The translations under genes and the position numbers were made by a program. A stretch of DNA of 7,357 nt from an uncultured Eubacteriales bacterium (GTDB lineage: Bacteria > Bacillota > Clostridia > Oscillospirales > Acutalibacteraceae): positions 1 to 7,357 of the forward strand of contig ONWI01000253.1 of assembly GCA_900321515.1 (NCBI GenBank). Reading direction: 5' to 3'. Every line of letters begins with the position of its first letter. Positions within the stretch are counted from its first letter, which is position 1. Shown piece by piece: positions 5,547 through 7,357 of the stretch. The notes below the pieces were generated by a model. That model saw nothing but the letters and a program-made list of their open reading frames with translations. It ran no database searches and had not been told where the DNA came from.

Positions 5547-7298
5547 CTACGCCGAAATCTTTTGACGTCGGCGTTTGAAGATGAATCCTATCATAATCGG
5601 AACTGCCATAAGCGTCAGTCCGACTATAATGTAACTGTAGATGCCTTCACCGCCTGTCGCGGGAAGGACAACCCCCGAAGGAGCCGTGCGAAGATAAAAT
5701 TCGGGAGAAGCAACGCTGCTCTTGAGGGTTTTGATGGAACTGACGTATCCGGATTTAGCACTGCTCACACCTGAACTTGTATCACGTTCAAACCGGACCG
5801 CGCTTGTGATATCGGTATTGTTTGCGCTCACCGTCACATCAACAGGCGTATCCACATTGAATCTGGTTGAATTGTCGATGATTTTGCCGCTGGTGCGGCT
5901 GACGAATGTGTAGATCAGCTCCGGCGGTTCTCCCGTTAATTCGGGAGCGGAATCCGGCCAGCTTCCGTCCGGATTCCATTCGACGCTCACCAGATTTCCG
6001 CTGAAGTCGTTTGTTCCTCCGAAGGGAACAGAACTGTCCCTCCATGTGATAGTGGGAACTTTGACATAAACCGAAGTCTCAAAATCCGAGGAAACAGATT
6101 TTGTATCGTCCTTTGCCGAAGTTACCGTCAAGGTTACCGGATAGCTCGCTGAGGCAATATTGCTCAGCTCCGACGATACCGAAAATGTGTATTTATTTTG
6201 TCCGGTCTCCATGATGAAACCGTCACTTGCTGTAGTTCGGTACAGAATGTCGGCATCGATTTCACTTCCGCAATAAATCGTCCTGTTTATTCCGAAAGCC
6301 TCTGTCAGCTTTTCATCGGAGAGCACATCCACATCAACCGACGGACTCTCGAAACGCTCCGCACGTCTTCCTGCCGCATAGACGCCCGAATCAGACATCC
6401 CGACCGGCACATCAAAACCTCCGAGAAACTTATCTTCTCTCTCCACGGGAAATTCAATTATGAGCTTTTTGCCGCAAACAGTTCCGGTGTCGCCGTCGTT
6501 TTCGGAGTCGTCGTTATTCTGACGTATGCCGCACCAATTGACGGAGAAATCGAAGTTATTAACTTCGACTGTCTTTCCGCCGACCGTGAACGATACACTG
6601 TCAGTGTTTAACTCGGTTTTGGCCCCAAAGGTACAGTTTCCATTGGCGTCCACCCCTGTACAGTCCGCCGTGTAAAGTTTAATACGTTCCAAAACGTCGT
6701 CAGGCAGCCTGAAATATTCCGACAGGACTTCTCTGACTGCCGCGTCAGCGCCGATGACATTTTCGCCTGTCACGTAACATTCGAGCGTCAGAATGCAGGG
6801 TTCGCTTCCGTTTGCAGCTGCCTTCAAAATAATGCCGCTGCCGTTGCTTTCGGAAATTTCTTCCAAAGGAATTTCATCAGTCTGTTCCGATGCCGGTTCC
6901 GTCCCGTCCTGATCCTGGAGCTGCTTTTCCGGGGACTCTCCATCGGGCGTTTTGTCTGCATCGGTAAAACATTCGTCGGTGTGCTTATGCTCTGTTTTGC
7001 CGCATATGAGCGCGGATTCAAGTTGGTAGCACTCATCGGTATGCTTGTGTTCATCGCCCTCTGCCAATCCGCAAATCAGCACAGGAGTCCGGGTATAACA
7101 GTCGTATGTGTGCATGTGTTCCGGTAAGCCACAAATCACGTCCGGACTGGTCTCCATCGTGACAGCCGGCAGAATCAGCGCGTATGTGGTACAGAAAACC
7201 GTAATGCATGCCAGCATCATGACCACCTTCTGCCACAATTTGCGTCTGCGGTGATTCTCAATCAGTTTGTCAAATATCGTTTGAAGGTCTTTTATCAT
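5547..7298 (-). CDS. wall-anchored pilus tip / ancillary protein with CG-EH-HT-C repeats and LPATG
   Basis: This 583-residue surface protein is probably the tip or adhesive subunit. A long charged start (1-22) precedes a hydrophobic signal segment (about 24-44) ending TTYALILPAVTME, a start style seen on large clostridial surface adhesins. Three repeats follow: CGLPEHMHTYDC (56-67), CGLAEGDEHKHTDEC (76-90) and CGKTEHKHTDEC (99-110), which look able to bind metal. An acidic linker (112-150) leads to a region (about 165-470) resembling the C-terminal part of von Willebrand-A pilus tip proteins: NNFDFSVNWCG, KLIIEFPVEREDKFLGGFDV, VPTITWRDSSVPFG. No complete A domain with a metal-site DxSxS is visible, and the protein is shorter than such tips. 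LPATG (545-549), a helix and FKRRRQKISA finish it. TGA lies directly before ATG 7298, so no longer start exists in this frame. AGGGG is 10 nt upstream. The promoter is probably outside the window. Confidence 0.85.
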   Translation of the reverse strand: MIKDLQTIFDKLIENHRRRKLWQKVVMMLACITVFCTTYALILPAVTMETSPDVICGLPEHMHTYDCYTRTPVLICGLAEGDEHKHTDECYQLESALICGKTEHKHTDECFTDADKTPDGESPEKQLQDQDGTEPASEQTDEIPLEEISESNGSGIILKAAANGSEPCILTLECYVTGENVIGADAAVREVLSEYFRLPDDVLERIKLYTADCTGVDANGNCTFGAKTELNTDSVSFTVGGKTVEVNNFDFSVNWCGIRQNNDDSENDGDTGTVCGKKLIIEFPVEREDKFLGGFDVPVGMSDSGVYAAGRRAERFESPSVDVDVLSDEKLTEAFGINRTIYCGSEIDADILYRTTASDGFIMETGQNKYTFSVSSELSNIASASYPVTLTVTSAKDDTKSVSSDFETSVYVKVPTITWRDSSVPFGGTNDFSGNLVSVEWNPDGSWPDSAPELTGEPPELIYTFVSRTSGKIIDNSTRFNVDTPVDVTVSANNTDITSAVRFERDTSSGVSSAKSGYVSSIKTLKSSVASPEFYLRTAPSGVVLPATGGEGIYSYIIVGLTLMAVPIMIGFIFKRRRQKISA

Positions 7299-7357
7299 TC
7301 ACTGCCATCCCCTCGTCTAAGAGCCATCAGTCAATCGGTCATTCCGAAATGCTTGAA
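7299..7357 (-). promoter_or_regulatory. 5' leader of the pilus operon, incomplete
   Basis: Only 59 bases precede the tip gene. They include an AGGGG ribosome site (7313-7309). No convincing -35/-10 pair is present, so the operon promoter or an upstream gene lies beyond the right edge. Confidence 0.4.

Noticed and set aside
6198..6611. 137-residue open frame on the plus strand
   Set aside because: Antisense shadow of the tip protein, with no ribosome site or recognisable motif.

Overview
The window carries a sortase-assembled pilus operon of a Gram-positive bacterium, read entirely on the minus strand, followed by worn insertion-sequence debris. Signal peptides, LPXTG-type wall-sorting signals, a class C sortase and AGGAGG-type ribosome sites indicate a Firmicute. 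The style of the tip protein and sortases suggests a gut or rumen clostridium of the Ruminococcus/Eubacterium type; this placement is inference from family resemblance, because no marker gene is present.

Layout in transcription order (right to left). 7298-5547: large wall-anchored protein with three CG..EH.HT..C repeats and LPATG, probably the pilus tip or an ancillary pilin. 5431-4073: major pilin with LPSTG and an E-box. 4026-3981: strong hairpin terminator or attenuator. 3937-3077: class C pilin polymerase with intact His/Cys/Arg. 3080-2093: minor pilin or basal subunit with a CnaB-like domain and a PPRTG sorting signal; its signal peptide is separated from the body by a one-base change in a T7 run. 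2100-1510: a complete sortase-fold protein in which all three catalytic residues are replaced. The last three genes overlap by 4 and 8 nt, which suggests translational coupling.

To the left, 1482-857 is a DDE transposase pseudogene with a lost 5' end and an internal deletion. The 856-240 stretch holds a very good minus-strand promoter, a 15-bp-arm inverted repeat, a consensus ribosome site and a tiny Cys-containing reading frame interrupted by one in-frame TGA. At the left edge is the C-terminal end of an ISAs1-family transposase on the plus strand.

Proposed working: the polymerase joins major pilin subunits through a lysine, with the large protein at the tip and the CnaB protein as a base or side subunit. 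The attenuator would keep the sortase below pilin level. The two strongest leads are the catalytically empty sortase homologue, kept as an intact frame, and the homopolymer frameshift that would switch the minor pilin off. The UGA-interrupted micro-gene with full expression signals is a third, more speculative lead.
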